A stretch of 64,000 nt of DNA, taken from NCBI GenBank assembly GCA_037974665.1, contig CM075772.1:36433052-36497051 (forward strand), given 5' to 3'. Source of the stretch: Ehretia macrophylla. Its lineage: Eukaryota > Streptophyta > Magnoliopsida > Boraginales > Ehretiaceae. How positions within the stretch are numbered: the first letter of the stretch is position 1; each line of letters begins with the position of its first letter. Both the position numbers and the translations under genes were made by a program. Under the pieces are notes generated by a model. It saw nothing but the letters and a program-made list of their open reading frames with translations, was not told where the DNA came from and ran no database searches. Positions 63,865 to 64,000 of this stretch are shown piece by piece.

Positions 63865-64000
63865 TGTGATAACCCGAACCCGACATGCATTTAATAGCAT
63901 TTGACTGCATTTAATTAAGTGTTTAATTAGTTAATCATCCATTTTGCACTAATTTGATATTTCTTTTAAAAACATTCAATAAGTTTTATATTGATTAATT
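63865..64000 (+). repeat. element G 3' LTR, first 136 bases
   Basis: It begins TGTGATAACCCGAACCCG and matches the start of the G 5' LTR up to the window end. Confidence 0.9.

Larger units (their letters stand above)
59136..64000 (+). mobile_element. element G: non-autonomous LTR retrotransposon, 3' LTR running off the window
   Basis: This plus-strand element has a complete 2844-bp 5' LTR, an iMet primer site, a 1885-bp interior, a purine tract and the first 136 bases of the 3' LTR. The 5' LTR begins TATGATAACC and the 3' copy TGTGATAACC, so the terminal TG has mutated to TA. It appears to be inserted in the interior of the related element F in the same orientation. Confidence 0.88.

Noticed and set aside
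57710-64000. Three-LTR array as a product of unequal recombination
   Set aside because: F's interior ends abruptly without a purine tract, and its last part does not match the corresponding part of G. A nested insertion explains this better, although the window ends before proof.

Overview
This window looks like plant (angiosperm) nuclear DNA: an old insertion of mitochondrial DNA (a NUMT) that was later broken up by several rounds of LTR retrotransposon insertion. Decayed copies of the plant mitochondrial genes rpl5, rps14, cob and rps1 lie in that order on the minus strand. cob is cut in two by a retroelement with a perfect 5-bp target-site duplication (TSD), and all four genes are disabled, mostly by changes that look like C-to-T or G-to-A. 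This fits transferred DNA decaying in a methylated nuclear genome, not a working mitochondrial genome. The species cannot be named from the sequence.

Layout. 1-4103: mitochondrial-like spacer with no gene I recognise. 4104-24157: element A, a decayed minus-strand Ty3/gypsy chromovirus (Tekay/Del-like, with a C-terminal chromodomain), flanked by GATGC. Its gag is split by element B (11021-21040), a younger plus-strand copy of the same family flanked by CCCAT. 24158-26717: mitochondrial-like DNA with the rps1 pseudogene and the 3' third of cob. 26718-34001: element C, a non-autonomous element with two 2713-bp LTRs and a 1.86-kb interior without gag or pol, flanked by GGATT. 34002-46159: the rest of cob, then rps14, rpl5 and about 9 kb of mitochondrial-like spacer. 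46160-64000: a pile of elements related to C: a truncated minus-strand LTR (D), a truncated plus-strand LTR that starts element F, element E nested in that LTR (TSD GTCTT), F's partial interior, and element G, which begins inside F and runs off the window.

How the parts relate. A and B encode the full gypsy set (gag with two zinc knuckles, protease, reverse transcriptase, RNase H, integrase, chromodomain), though both are damaged. C, E, F and G have no recognisable enzymes. They share with A and B the initiator-Met tRNA primer site, the purine-rich tract, the tail before the 3' LTR and short LTR motifs, so they are plausibly moved in trans by a chromovirus of this kind. Their interiors are a thymine-rich degenerate repeat that yields long hydrophobic reading frames. 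With A/B and C removed and one TSD copy kept each time, 1-46159 collapses to about 18.8 kb of possible NUMT, of which only 25472-36973 is proven by genes. No functional cellular gene was found.
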